DNA of 55,276 nt from Chloroflexota bacterium (GTDB taxonomy: Bacteria; Chloroflexota; Anaerolineae; Anaerolineales; UBA4823). The position numbers and the translations under genes are program-made. Shown here one piece after another: positions 19,019 through 25,523 of this stretch (positions are counted from its first letter, which is position 1; each line of letters starts with the position of its first letter). The notes beneath the pieces were generated by a model that saw only the letters and a list, made by a program, of their open reading frames with translations, ran no database searches and had not been told where the DNA came from. The stretch is from contig JAKOUW010000260.1 of the NCBI GenBank assembly GCA_029782365.1, forward strand, positions 1-55,276, in the 5' to 3' direction.

Positions 19019-19951
19019 CTTCCTTGCCTCCCTTTCCAACATCTTCCTCATCCCCTCCGGCTCCAGCACCTCGCAGTCGGCGCCCCAGCCGCGCACCCAG
19101 GGCAGCATCTCCCGCGGTTCGGCGATCAGCGCTTCCCACAGGCAGCCGCCGTCCTCGGTATCCGTGACCTTCTCCAGCGGATGCCAGATGCTTTCTTTCA
19201 CGCGCCGGGTGACGGACGGGCTGAAGCGCAGGCGCACCAACTGCGGCTGGTCGGCATCCCAGATGCCCCAGGCGTGCTCCAGCAGCTTCTGATCGTCGAA
19301 ATCGGCCGGGGTCTCGAACAGCTCGCCCAGCAGGTTGGCCGCTGAGACGCGTTCGATCTTGAACGCCATCACCTTATTTCGATTTTCGCTGAAGGCGATC
19401 ACGTAAATGCTGTCGCTCCAGATGGACGGCTCGATCAGGTACGGCCGGATGATGTGCTCATACACCTGGCGGCTGTGCAGGCCCTGGTAGTCAATGCGCG
19501 CCTTGCGCTGCTCCACCCAGGCCTGGGCCAGTGTTTCAAGGGTCTTGACGCGGGCCGGCTCTTTGGCCTGGTTGAGCAGGCGGTCGGCGGTTTTCAACAG
19601 GCGGGCGGTCATCGGCTGGCGCAGGGCGGCGGCCAGTTTTTCCAGGGCGCTGGCGGTGTGCGGCTGGTGGTAGCGCGTCTGGCGCGAGGATTTGCGCGCC
19701 GCCAGGTACAGGCTCAACGCTTCGTGCAAGTTCACTTTGATCGAAGAAAGCAGTTGGCCGCGGTCGATGTAGAACCGCCCTTCAGCATCCTTGTCCACCA
19801 TGTATTCGATTGTCAAAGCACGACGGTCGCGAAAGACCGTCGAGCGGTTCACACCCAGCTTTTCTGCCATATCGATATCCGCATAGGCGCGCTGCATGTA
19901 GAGAAATTTCATTTTCTCCAAACGTTCTGCTTTGGTCATTCCACGGCTCAT
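16775..19951 (-). CDS. cas3: HTH-WYL transcription regulator fused to Cas3 nuclease-helicase
   Basis: One uninterrupted 1058-codon frame. Residues 5-50 form a DeoR-like HTH (DMAEKLGVNRSTVFRDRR). Residues 140-215 form a WYL domain with IYVIAF where the WYL strand is expected, and residues 235-315 form the WCX-type C-terminal part. Residue 327 onward is a complete Cas3. The HD nuclease has H330, H346, HD374-375 in WLHDIGK, H396 and HH427-428 in GHHAG. The helicase has Walker A PTGGGKT (572-578), DEAQ (697-700), CTATQP (728-733) and QAAGRVNRE (866-874). The ATG at 19951 has GGAG about six bases upstream. It is the first gene of the cas operon. The WYL half is GC-rich and the Cas3 half AT-rich, with the change near 19020, which suggests a recombinational fusion. 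Ordinary type I-C Cas3 proteins lack the first 310 residues. Confidence 0.93.
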   Translation of the reverse strand: MSRGMTKAERLEKMKFLYMQRAYADIDMAEKLGVNRSTVFRDRRALTIEYMVDKDAEGRFYIDRGQLLSSIKVNLHEALSLYLAARKSSRQTRYHQPHTASALEKLAAALRQPMTARLLKTADRLLNQAKEPARVKTLETLAQAWVEQRKARIDYQGLHSRQVYEHIIRPYLIEPSIWSDSIYVIAFSENRNKVMAFKIERVSAANLLGELFETPADFDDQKLLEHAWGIWDADQPQLVRLRFSPSVTRRVKESIWHPLEKVTDTEDGGCLWEALIAEPREMLPWVRGWGADCEVLEPEGMRKMLEREARKMAKLYAIDAKPSNPIYYAHSKKNVPEDQWQLLIDHLRRTAEIAREMGEPAGIADLASVAAWLHDIGKYSFAFQERLRGSRRLVDHSAAGAREVVELFTKPSEKEYAELISYCIAGHHAGLPDYGDPTDLSASSTLVARREKKNLEDYKAYRNEVNASHLSLHSRQIIPAKDYPYFSISFLTRMLYSVLVDADWLETESYMEEEAVQRSGYDSIAVLCERFNHYLERFSNPQSAINKKRNETLNTCVEKSLQKPGFFKLTVPTGGGKTLASMAFGLNHAVANDLQRVIYVIPFTSIIEQNAGIFKEILGNKNVLEHHSNFDWEKLKQATEHDNETNQLFEKLRLASENWDIPIVVTTNVQFFESLYANKKSKARKIHNIAKSVIIFDEAQQLPREYMRPCMLAVQELVKNYGSSAVFCTATQPNLQPFLPGVELAELAPNPKNLFEFYRRVSIQTIGALPDRNLVKALNDHRQALCIVNTRRHAKGLFDMLVPEGRFHLSTLMCAAHRKLTLHTIRESLNQGSVCRVISTQVMEAGVDLDFPVGYRALAGLDSIVQAAGRVNREQKQQIGKVFVFEPETEFIKRTPSFILQTSRAAESVLRDHSDDPTSIQAVDHYFTLLDTLQDVQRSTDVKNILALLNKPHFEFAKAADKFRVIENTTVPIIIQFNEEAQKLLRELRFHPYPASLSRQLQLYIVNLYENEFEALQAKGAIETYQEKYNVLTNLEFYNSETGVILPTDNSGEAIFFS

Positions 19952-19986
19952 CTTATTCTCCAGGGCGGCATGATTTTCTGAGTATT

Positions 19987-20018
19987 ACTATAGCACAACA
20001 TTGTGCAAAATTCTGCAA
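19987..20018 (-). promoter_or_regulatory. candidate promoter/operator of the cas operon
   Basis: On the minus strand, TTGCAG (20018-20013) and TATAGT (19992-19987) are separated by 20 bases. The spacer contains the inverted repeat GCACAA-CA-TTGTGC (19993-20006). The long spacer with a palindrome inside it resembles promoters that need a DNA-bending regulator. The same TTGCAG-N20-TAnaaT layout precedes the small wHTH gene. The WYL-Cas3 ATG follows about 36 bases downstream of the -10. Confidence 0.5.
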
Positions 20019-20025
20019 CATTGCC

Positions 20026-20232
20026 TCATTTTCGGCGCCAAAAAGCCCACAGGCCGCCTTTTTCATCCTCGCTGAGCAAAAATCCTCTTTTTTCCAATTC
20101 TGGTAATGCCCGGGTGACTTCTGATCGGTTCAGCCCCAATAACCGGGCGATGAAGCCCGGGCGTTTCCCCGGGTTCTCCTCTATTTTATAATAGATTTCG
20201 TGCAAGCGGTTCTGGTTTGCGGTGCGGCCCAT
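20026..20232 (-). CDS. 68-aa winged-helix DNA-binding protein upstream of the cas operon
   Basis: The protein begins MGRTANQNRLHEIYYKIEE and consists almost only of a winged helix: helices with GFIARLLGLNRSEVTRALPELEKRG, then a short wing and WAFWRRK at the end. A longer frame to 20310 adds unrelated residues. I chose the ATG at 20232 because AAGGAGG lies six bases before it. The gene ends about 75 bp before the WYL-Cas3 start and reads the same way. A perfect palindrome lies in its own promoter and a related half-site in the cas promoter, so self-regulation and control of the cas genes are plausible. I know no named family for it. Confidence 0.75.
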   Translation of the reverse strand: MGRTANQNRLHEIYYKIEENPGKRPGFIARLLGLNRSEVTRALPELEKRGFLLSEDEKGGLWAFWRRK

Positions 20233-20262
20233 CGATGCCTCCTTGTGGATTGGTTTGCATCG

Positions 20263-20297
20263 ATTGTAGAGGCAGTGTGTTGCAGGTACTGCAACAC
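20263..20297 (-). promoter_or_regulatory. promoter and palindromic operator of the small wHTH gene
   Basis: The palindrome GTGTTGCA-N5-TGCAACAC (20277-20297) has perfect 8-base arms. On the minus strand TTGCAG (20294-20289) lies 20 bases from TACAAT (20268-20263). The palindrome thus covers the -35 and part of the spacer, a usual site for a dimeric regulator. The half-site TGCAACA recurs at 20014-20020 in the cas promoter. Confidence 0.6.
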
Positions 20298-20371
20298 CGC
20301 TCTGCCGCAAAGATTAATCTTTCCCCATTCTGCTTATCTTGGGTGGCGCGCTCAGGTTGGTAGCTGATTTC

Positions 20372-20878
20372 TCACGGAATATTGACCTTCTTCAGCTCCA
20401 GCTTCTTGCCGATCGGCGTGCCAAACCAGTCTTTTGTTGCCGCCGCCTCAAAGACAAACCGGCTGTGGGCATTGACCACGAAGCTCCCCCTGCCGTTTGC
20501 GATCTCATCCTCCGTTTTTTGAACAACCGGGTTGGCCCAGCTCTCGATCCATACCGCCTCCCATTCATGGCTGCCGGCGGATAAATCGAGGGAGGCGGTC
20601 TCGGAGGCGGCAAAGCGCAGCGTGCTGCCGCCGTCCACCGACATTTGAATCCAGTCGCCCTGGCAGGTATCCGCTGTGCATTTCACGCTGAGCGGATTGG
20701 CGCTGAACTCCACCCGGTAAGCTGCGTTCGAAGAGGCTGGCTCAGCGGTTGGCTGTGAGGCTGACGGGCTGCTGAACAGCTCCGAGGCGTGCTGGTAGTT
20801 GGTGAAGAACGTGAATATGCCGATCAATGAAGCGACCAGGCCGATCACCGCCGCGGCCGCCGTCATGAATTTTTTCAT
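20372..20878 (-). CDS. membrane-anchored protein of unknown function
   Basis: A 168-aa protein beginning MKKFMTAAAAVIGLVASL, with one N-terminal membrane helix (about residues 6-27), a low-complexity Ser/Pro/Thr linker (about 37-53) and an extracytoplasmic domain of mainly beta strands with two cysteines (KCTADTC). I do not recognise the domain. The ATG at 20878 is preceded by AGGA; a TTG three codons earlier is possible. It lies upstream of the small wHTH gene on the same strand, but that gene has its own promoter, so a link to the CRISPR system is unproven. Confidence 0.65.
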   Translation of the reverse strand: MKKFMTAAAAVIGLVASLIGIFTFFTNYQHASELFSSPSASQPTAEPASSNAAYRVEFSANPLSVKCTADTCQGDWIQMSVDGGSTLRFAASETASLDLSAGSHEWEAVWIESWANPVVQKTEDEIANGRGSFVVNAHSRFVFEAAATKDWFGTPIGKKLELKKVNIP

Positions 20879-21030
20879 AAGCGCCAATCCTGGTTCGGTT
20901 TGAAAAGTGGGACGAAATTATTCTACAATCGTTTCTCAATTTGGACAACCAACCATTGGGATTTTCCCCCTGAGAACATCAAGCGCCGTCCAGCCTGGCC
21001 GATCGCCGGCCAGCGCGCAGTCCCATCCCC

Positions 21031-22230
21031 TCAGCCCGCCTCCACCTCCACGCCTTCCGCCCCCACGAAGCTCGCCAGCCTGCTCGCCTGCGCCTCGATC
21101 CCCGCCCGCACCTCTGCGGAGAGCGGCGCAAACCCCTTCACCCTGATCCTCAGGCTGTCCCCGTCGTGCGCCTGCTCCCAGGTGCCTGCGGCGCGGCCGT
21201 CCACCAGGATCACCGGGGCGATCCAGCCCTGCGGGCGGTAGATGAGCGGCTGGTGGACGGGCGCCGCCAGGTGGCCGCGCTGCACGTGGCCGAGCAGGAA
21301 GGTGTCGAAATGGGGCAGCAGGCGCACCACGGGCGGCGCAGGCGCGCCGAGCGCCCGTTCCGCCTGGGCCAGCGCCGGCAGGTCGGCGGGCAGGGCCTGC
21401 GCCTGCCAGCCTTCGACGCTGACCGCGGCCAGGCCGGCCTGCGCCCACAGCGAGCGCGCCTCGCCCAGGGTCATGCCGCTCCACTGCGCATAGTCAGCGG
21501 GAGCGGCCGGGCCGAAGGCGCGCAGGTAGCGGACCAGCAGGCGAGCTTCCGCCTCGTCCTGCGGCAGGTCCCGCCAGCCTGGAATCCAGGCGTCGGCGCG
21601 CACGAAGGTTGGCTCGCTGCCGTGGTTGGGACCCGAGCAGAACACGCCGCGCGCCGCCGCCAACTGCAGCAGATACACCACCGGGAAGTCGATGTGCCCG
21701 ACCGGCACGGCGCTCACCTCCCGCCGGCTGCCCCAACCCACGCCGCCCTGCACGACCTTTTCCCGCACCCCCAGGGCGCGGCACACCAACCGGGCGATCT
21801 CCGGGCGGGTGCGCGGCTGGTCGAGGGCCTGCAGGGCGGCCTCGGCGGCCCGCTCGACGGCGCTCTGCGGCACGCCCTTGCCCAGCGTCCAGCGCACCGC
21901 CTTTTCGGCGCGGCGCGCCGCGCCGCGCACAAAGAGCGCCAGCTCGTTGGCCGGGAAGAAGAACTGCGTCTGGCGCATGCCGGCCGCTTTGACCAGGGTG
22001 CGCTCGGCAAAGGCCTGCTCGATGTGCGCCATCTGCAGGCCGTCCAGCCGCGCCCACAGGGCGAGCTGGGCGGCAGAGAGCAGCTGCGCCTGCACGCCGC
22101 CGATCTCGCCGGTGCGCGCGGCCAGGGCGCCGGAAGGGTCGGTCGCGCCGGCTGCGCTGCGGTCCAGCAGGCCGTGGCGCTGCAGGCGGAAGGCGGCCAC
22201 CTGGCGCCAGGTGAGCGGAAGCTCCCCCAC
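21031..22230 (-). CDS. AlkZ/YcaQ-like winged-helix DNA glycosylase
   Basis: A 399-aa protein of the HTH_42 family. After an N-terminal TWRQVAAFRLQRHGL segment it has VQAQL at residues 46-50. The Q-x-Q motif (Q47, Q49) is the catalytic signature of AlkZ-type glycosylases that excise bulky or crosslinked bases. Further family segments are TLVKAAGMRQTQFFF and LLPHFDTFLLGH. The start is uncertain: no ATG is available, and the GTG at 22230 lies 11 bp after the RibD-like stop. Longer frames toward 22518 overlap that gene and read as arginine/proline-rich noise. The two genes probably form an operon. Confidence 0.8.
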   Translation of the reverse strand: MGELPLTWRQVAAFRLQRHGLLDRSAAGATDPSGALAARTGEIGGVQAQLLSAAQLALWARLDGLQMAHIEQAFAERTLVKAAGMRQTQFFFPANELALFVRGAARRAEKAVRWTLGKGVPQSAVERAAEAALQALDQPRTRPEIARLVCRALGVREKVVQGGVGWGSRREVSAVPVGHIDFPVVYLLQLAAARGVFCSGPNHGSEPTFVRADAWIPGWRDLPQDEAEARLLVRYLRAFGPAAPADYAQWSGMTLGEARSLWAQAGLAAVSVEGWQAQALPADLPALAQAERALGAPAPPVVRLLPHFDTFLLGHVQRGHLAAPVHQPLIYRPQGWIAPVILVDGRAAGTWEQAHDGDSLRIRVKGFAPLSAEVRAGIEAQASRLASFVGAEGVEVEAG

Positions 22231-22241
22231 GCCGGGCGGTC

Positions 22242-22811
22242 TCAGCCGGCCTGGTAGCGCTGGTAGACCACGCCGCTGGGGGAGGCCGAGGCTTCGACCA
22301 GCTTCAGGCGCACCTGCTTGCCCGCCGGGAACAGGCGTTTGCCGCCCCCCAGCGCCAGCGGGTAGACGTGCAGGTGGAGCTCGTCCACCAGGTCGTGCGC
22401 CAGCAGGGCCTGGACGAGCACACTGCTGCCGTCCAGCAGGATGTTCTTGCCGGGCTGGTTTTTCAGGGCGCGCACGGTCTCGATCACGTCGGCGCGGATA
22501 ATCTGCGAGCCCTGCCACAGGTCGGCCGAGGCCAGGGTGGTGGACACGACGTACTTGCGCATCCCGCCGAAGGGGTCTTGTGAAGGGTCGGGGCTGAAGG
22601 CCGCGCCGTGGATCTGCCAGGTCTTGCGGCCCAGCAGGAGCGTGTCGGCGTCCTGGAAGATCTGCCCGAAGTGGGCGCCGATGTCGTCGTGCCAGTAGGG
22701 GCGCGTCCAGCCGCCGTGGGCGAAGCCGCCGTCGGTGTCTTCGCTCTCGCCGCCCGGCGCCTGGATCACGCCGTCCAGGCTGATGAATTCATGGACAATC
22801 AATTTGCGCAT
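22242..22811 (-). CDS. RibD C-terminal/dihydrofolate reductase-like protein
   Basis: A 189-aa protein of the RibD_C family, common as stand-alone reductases of unknown substrate. It shows the N-terminal KLIVHEFISLDGVIQ strand and loop, LLLGRKTWQ (NADPH-binding region), a KNILLDGSSVLVQALLAHDLVDEL segment, and PLALGGGKRLF near the end. AAGGAG lies five bases before the ATG. It is the first gene of a two-gene unit with the glycosylase. The true substrate cannot be told from sequence. Confidence 0.85.
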   Translation of the reverse strand: MRKLIVHEFISLDGVIQAPGGESEDTDGGFAHGGWTRPYWHDDIGAHFGQIFQDADTLLLGRKTWQIHGAAFSPDPSQDPFGGMRKYVVSTTLASADLWQGSQIIRADVIETVRALKNQPGKNILLDGSSVLVQALLAHDLVDELHLHVYPLALGGGKRLFPAGKQVRLKLVEASASPSGVVYQRYQAG

Positions 22812-22907
22812 AGGAGCTCCTTGTGATCGAAATATCGTTAAAATGAACCACGCGTGGGGTTATTGTACCCGTTTTGGGAATAATGTTGAGGAGAGGGGAG
22901 GGGTTCG

Positions 22908-23668
22908 ATGCCGGGCGCGGGCGCGGGGGGAATTTGGCGGTCTGACCCCTCGGCTTACCCCTGCGACCTTACGGGACGACGGCGGTGCGAGGGTGGATTG
23001 TGTGCGGGCGTGGGGAGGATCAAATCGGCCTGGATCGCCTCATTCGCCCCTGCGCCCCACGGGACAACCACGCGGCGCGGGTGCGGGGGGATTATGATGG
23101 CAGGCGCGGGCGCAGGGGGGGAATTTGGCGGTTTGACCCCTCGGCTTACCCCTGCGCCCCTACGGGACAACGGCGGACCGCGGTTGCATTGTGTACGGGC
23201 GTGGGGAGGAATATGATGGCGGGCGCGGGCGCAGGGGGGGAATTTGGCGGTTTGACCCCTCGGCTTACCCCTGCGCCCCTACCGGACAACGGCGCCGCGA
23301 GGATGCATTGTGTACGGGCGCAGGGGAGGATCAAATTGGCCTGGATCGCCTCATTTGCCCTTGCGCCCCACGGGACAATTTCGCACCTCTACCCTGGGGA
23401 TGCTGCGCGTATGAGCGCAGGGGGGACCCGGATGGTATTGCCCCTCGGTTTACCCCCGCACCCCTACGGGACAACGGGGGACCGCGGTTGCATTGTGTAC
23501 GGGCGCGGGGAGGATCAAATTGGCCTGGATCGCCTCATTTGCCCCTGCGCCCCACGGGACAATTTCGCACCTCTGCCCTGGGGATGCTGCACGTATGAGC
23601 GCAGGGGGGACCAAGATGGTATTGCCCCTCGGCTTACCCCTGCGCCCTTACGGGACAATGGCGGGGGT
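22908..23668. repeat. block A of REP-like palindromic repeats
   Basis: About eight tandemly spaced units, each 60-75 bp, are bounded by arms of the type GGGCGCAGGGG and CCCCTGCGCCC and followed by ACGGGACAA. Two alternating types occur: one with AATTTGGCGGTTTGACC in the loop, the other with CAAATTGGCCTGGATCGCC. The layout resembles REP/BIME clusters. Long open frames here are products of the repeats. Block B (24826-25496) has the same units in the opposite orientation. Confidence 0.85.
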
Positions 23669-23670
23669 TG

Positions 23671-24069
23671 TTAACCTGGGCCTATGATGGGCTGCACCAG
23701 GTTGACCAGGTTGCCGCAGGTGTCTTCGAAGACCGCGCTGAGCAGCGCCCCAAAATTTTGCGGCGCGCTGCGAAAAGTCACGCCGCGCGCCGCCAGGCGT
23801 TTATATTCAACCTGGATGTCGCGGCTGACCAGGGCGAGGGCCGGTTTGCCGCCGTCATACAGCGCCTTTTGATAAACCGCCGCCGGCTCGAAACCCATGG
23901 GCTCGAGCACCAGCTCGACGCCCGCCAGGCCTTCCGGCGAGATCACCGTCAGCCAGCGGAAATTGCCCATCGGGATGTCGGCCATTTTGGTGAAACCCAA
24001 CTTCGTGGTGTAGAACTGCAGGGCTTTTTCCTGATCGTCCACCAGAACACTGATAAATTTGAGCTGCAT
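23671..24069 (-). CDS. VOC (glyoxalase/bleomycin-resistance fold) family protein
   Basis: A 132-aa protein with the beta-alpha-beta pairs of the VOC fold: KFISVLVDDQEKALQFYTTKLGF at the start and a second half with LALVSRDIQVEYKRLAARGV ending in FEDTCGNLVNLVQP. Proteins of this size act as lyases, dioxygenases or resistance proteins; the substrate is not predictable. AAAGGAG precedes the ATG. It lies between REP-like block A and the RAYT gene, and its stop codon adjoins the repeat block. Confidence 0.88.
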   Translation of the reverse strand: MQLKFISVLVDDQEKALQFYTTKLGFTKMADIPMGNFRWLTVISPEGLAGVELVLEPMGFEPAAVYQKALYDGGKPALALVSRDIQVEYKRLAARGVTFRSAPQNFGALLSAVFEDTCGNLVNLVQPIIGPG

Positions 24070-24127
24070 ATCGATCTCCTTTGGTCAGGCTATCCTACCA
24101 CAGGAGCGGCGAAAATCATCCATCTTC

Positions 24128-24799
24128 CTACTGAAAGCAGTTGGGCGGTGCGGCGGGGTGAAGCTGGTCTTCGGTCCAGCCCAGCGGGTTGGCCTGGATG
24201 TAGGCGGCGATGCGGCGCCAGTCAGCTTCGTTGCGGATGATGTGCTCGTAATAATTTCTCTGCCAGACAGCGGACCGGGATGCGCCGCGCTGGGCGTGAA
24301 TGCGGTACGCGGATGCCGATTTATAGGCGCGCACGATGGCGCCCAACGACCCCGCGGCTACGTTGGGACGGTTGTCGAGGCGCAGGGGTGAACCCAGGCG
24401 ATGTGTGGGATTTAAATCCTCCTGCATGCCCGTACCAGGCGCGCCATTGTGCTCTCCAGGCGCAGGGGTAAACTGAGGCAGACCAGGCGCTTGAGCTTGC
24501 TCTGCGCCAGTATGGGAAATGACGTCGCGGATGACGATGATGCCGTGAACATGGTTCGGCATGACCACAAAATCGAAAAAATCTGCCAGCGGAAAACGGC
24601 GCGCCAGCCGCTGCCATTCCCGGCGGGCAACCTGGCCCTCCGGATTCAAAATCATTTCGCCATCCACCACCTCGCCGAACAAACAGGCGCGGTTGGCGCA
24701 GCAGATGGTGACAAAATACGCCCCGGGTAGGGCGTAATCGTAACCCTTCAGGCGGATCGACCGGCGGTGGTGATTGGGTTCGGAGGGTGACATGGCCAT
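24128..24799 (-). CDS. REP-associated tyrosine transposase (RAYT, Y1_Tnp family)
   Basis: A 223-aa HUH-type single-strand transposase. His83 and His85 form the H-x-H of VVMPNHVHGIIVI, and the catalytic Tyr is Tyr183 or Tyr184 in WQRNYYEHIIRNE. RAYTs cut and move REP hairpins. Between the two motifs is an insert (about residues 92-150) richer in Pro, Gly and Asn than the core. Two stretches of its DNA match the neighbouring repeats. The gene begins right beside REP-like block B, with no clear SD before the ATG. A genuine domestic RAYT with its own repeats is the best reading. Confidence 0.92.
   Translation of the reverse strand: MAMSPSEPNHHRRSIRLKGYDYALPGAYFVTICCANRACLFGEVVDGEMILNPEGQVARREWQRLARRFPLADFFDFVVMPNHVHGIIVIRDVISHTGAEQAQAPGLPQFTPAPGEHNGAPGTGMQEDLNPTHRLGSPLRLDNRPNVAAGSLGAIVRAYKSASAYRIHAQRGASRSAVWQRNYYEHIIRNEADWRRIAAYIQANPLGWTEDQLHPAAPPNCFQ
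24377..24478 (-). repeat. REP-like fragments inside the RAYT coding region
   Basis: Positions 24377-24393 (GGCGCAGGGGTGAAC) and 24456-24478 (GGCGCAGGGGTAAACTGAGG) match the conserved arm and the following bases of block B units. They encode the FTPAPGE and GSPLRL parts of the protein insert. Repeat copies seem to have become part of the gene without breaking the frame. Confidence 0.7.
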
Positions 24800-24825
24800 T
24801 TTTTTTTATTGTATATCCAAATCGG

Positions 24826-25496
24826 ATCCGATGTGGGGGCGCAGGGGTGAACGAGGTGAACCAGGCCGAAATGGTCCTCCCCTGCGCCCGTACACAATGC
24901 CTCCTCGGGGCGCCGTTGTCCGGTAGGGGCGCAGGGGTAAGCCGAGGAATCAGACCGCCAAAATCCTCCCCTGCGCCCGCACCTGCCATCATAATCCCCC
25001 CGCACGCGCGCCGCGCCGTTGTCCGGTAGGGGCGCAGGGGTGAACGAGGTGAATCAGGCCGATTTGGTCCTCCCCTGCGCCCGCACCTGCCATCATAATC
25101 CCCCCGCACGCGCGCCGCGCGGTTGTCCGGTGGGGGCGCAGGGGTGAACGAGGTGAACCAGGCCGAAATGGTCCTCCCCTGCGCCCGTACACAATGCCTC
25201 CTCGGGGCGCCGTTGTCCGGTAGGGGCGCAGGGGTAAGCCGAGGAATCAGACCGCCAAAATCGTCCCCTGCGCCCGTATGCGCCATCATATCCCCCCGCA
25301 CGCGCGCCGCGCGGTTGTTCCGTGGGGCGCAGGAGTGAACGAGGGGAACCAGGCCGAATTGGTCCTCCCCTGCGCCCGTACACAATGCATCCTCGGGGCG
25401 CCGTTGTCCGGTAGGGGCGCAGGGGTAAGCCGAGGGATCAGACCGCCAAAATCGTCCCCTGCGCCCGAACACAATGCATCCTCGGGGCGCCCGCCC
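24826..25496. repeat. block B of REP-like repeats, inverted relative to block A
   Basis: About seven units begin GGCGCAGGGG at 24838, 24928, 25030, 25136, 25226, 25326 (variant GGCGCAGGAG) and 25417, and each closes with CCCCTGCGCCCG. They are reverse complements of block A units and again alternate between two loop types (GAACGAGGTGAACCAGG and AAGCCGAGGAATCAGACC). Some spacers between units are nearly identical, which points to duplication of pairs. The block adjoins the RAYT start. Confidence 0.85.
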
Positions 25497-25523
25497 GGGG
25501 ATGATGATGACCGGCGGCGTGCC

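Noticed and set aside
11264..19951. Absence of cas6 taken as a defect
   Set aside because: Type I-C systems normally lack cas6; Cas5d processes the crRNA, and all expected genes are present.
24321..25472. A 383-codon minus-strand frame across block B and the RAYT gene
   Set aside because: It is Arg/Pro-rich repeat translation that shifts out of the RAYT frame; the RAYT frame has clear family motifs.
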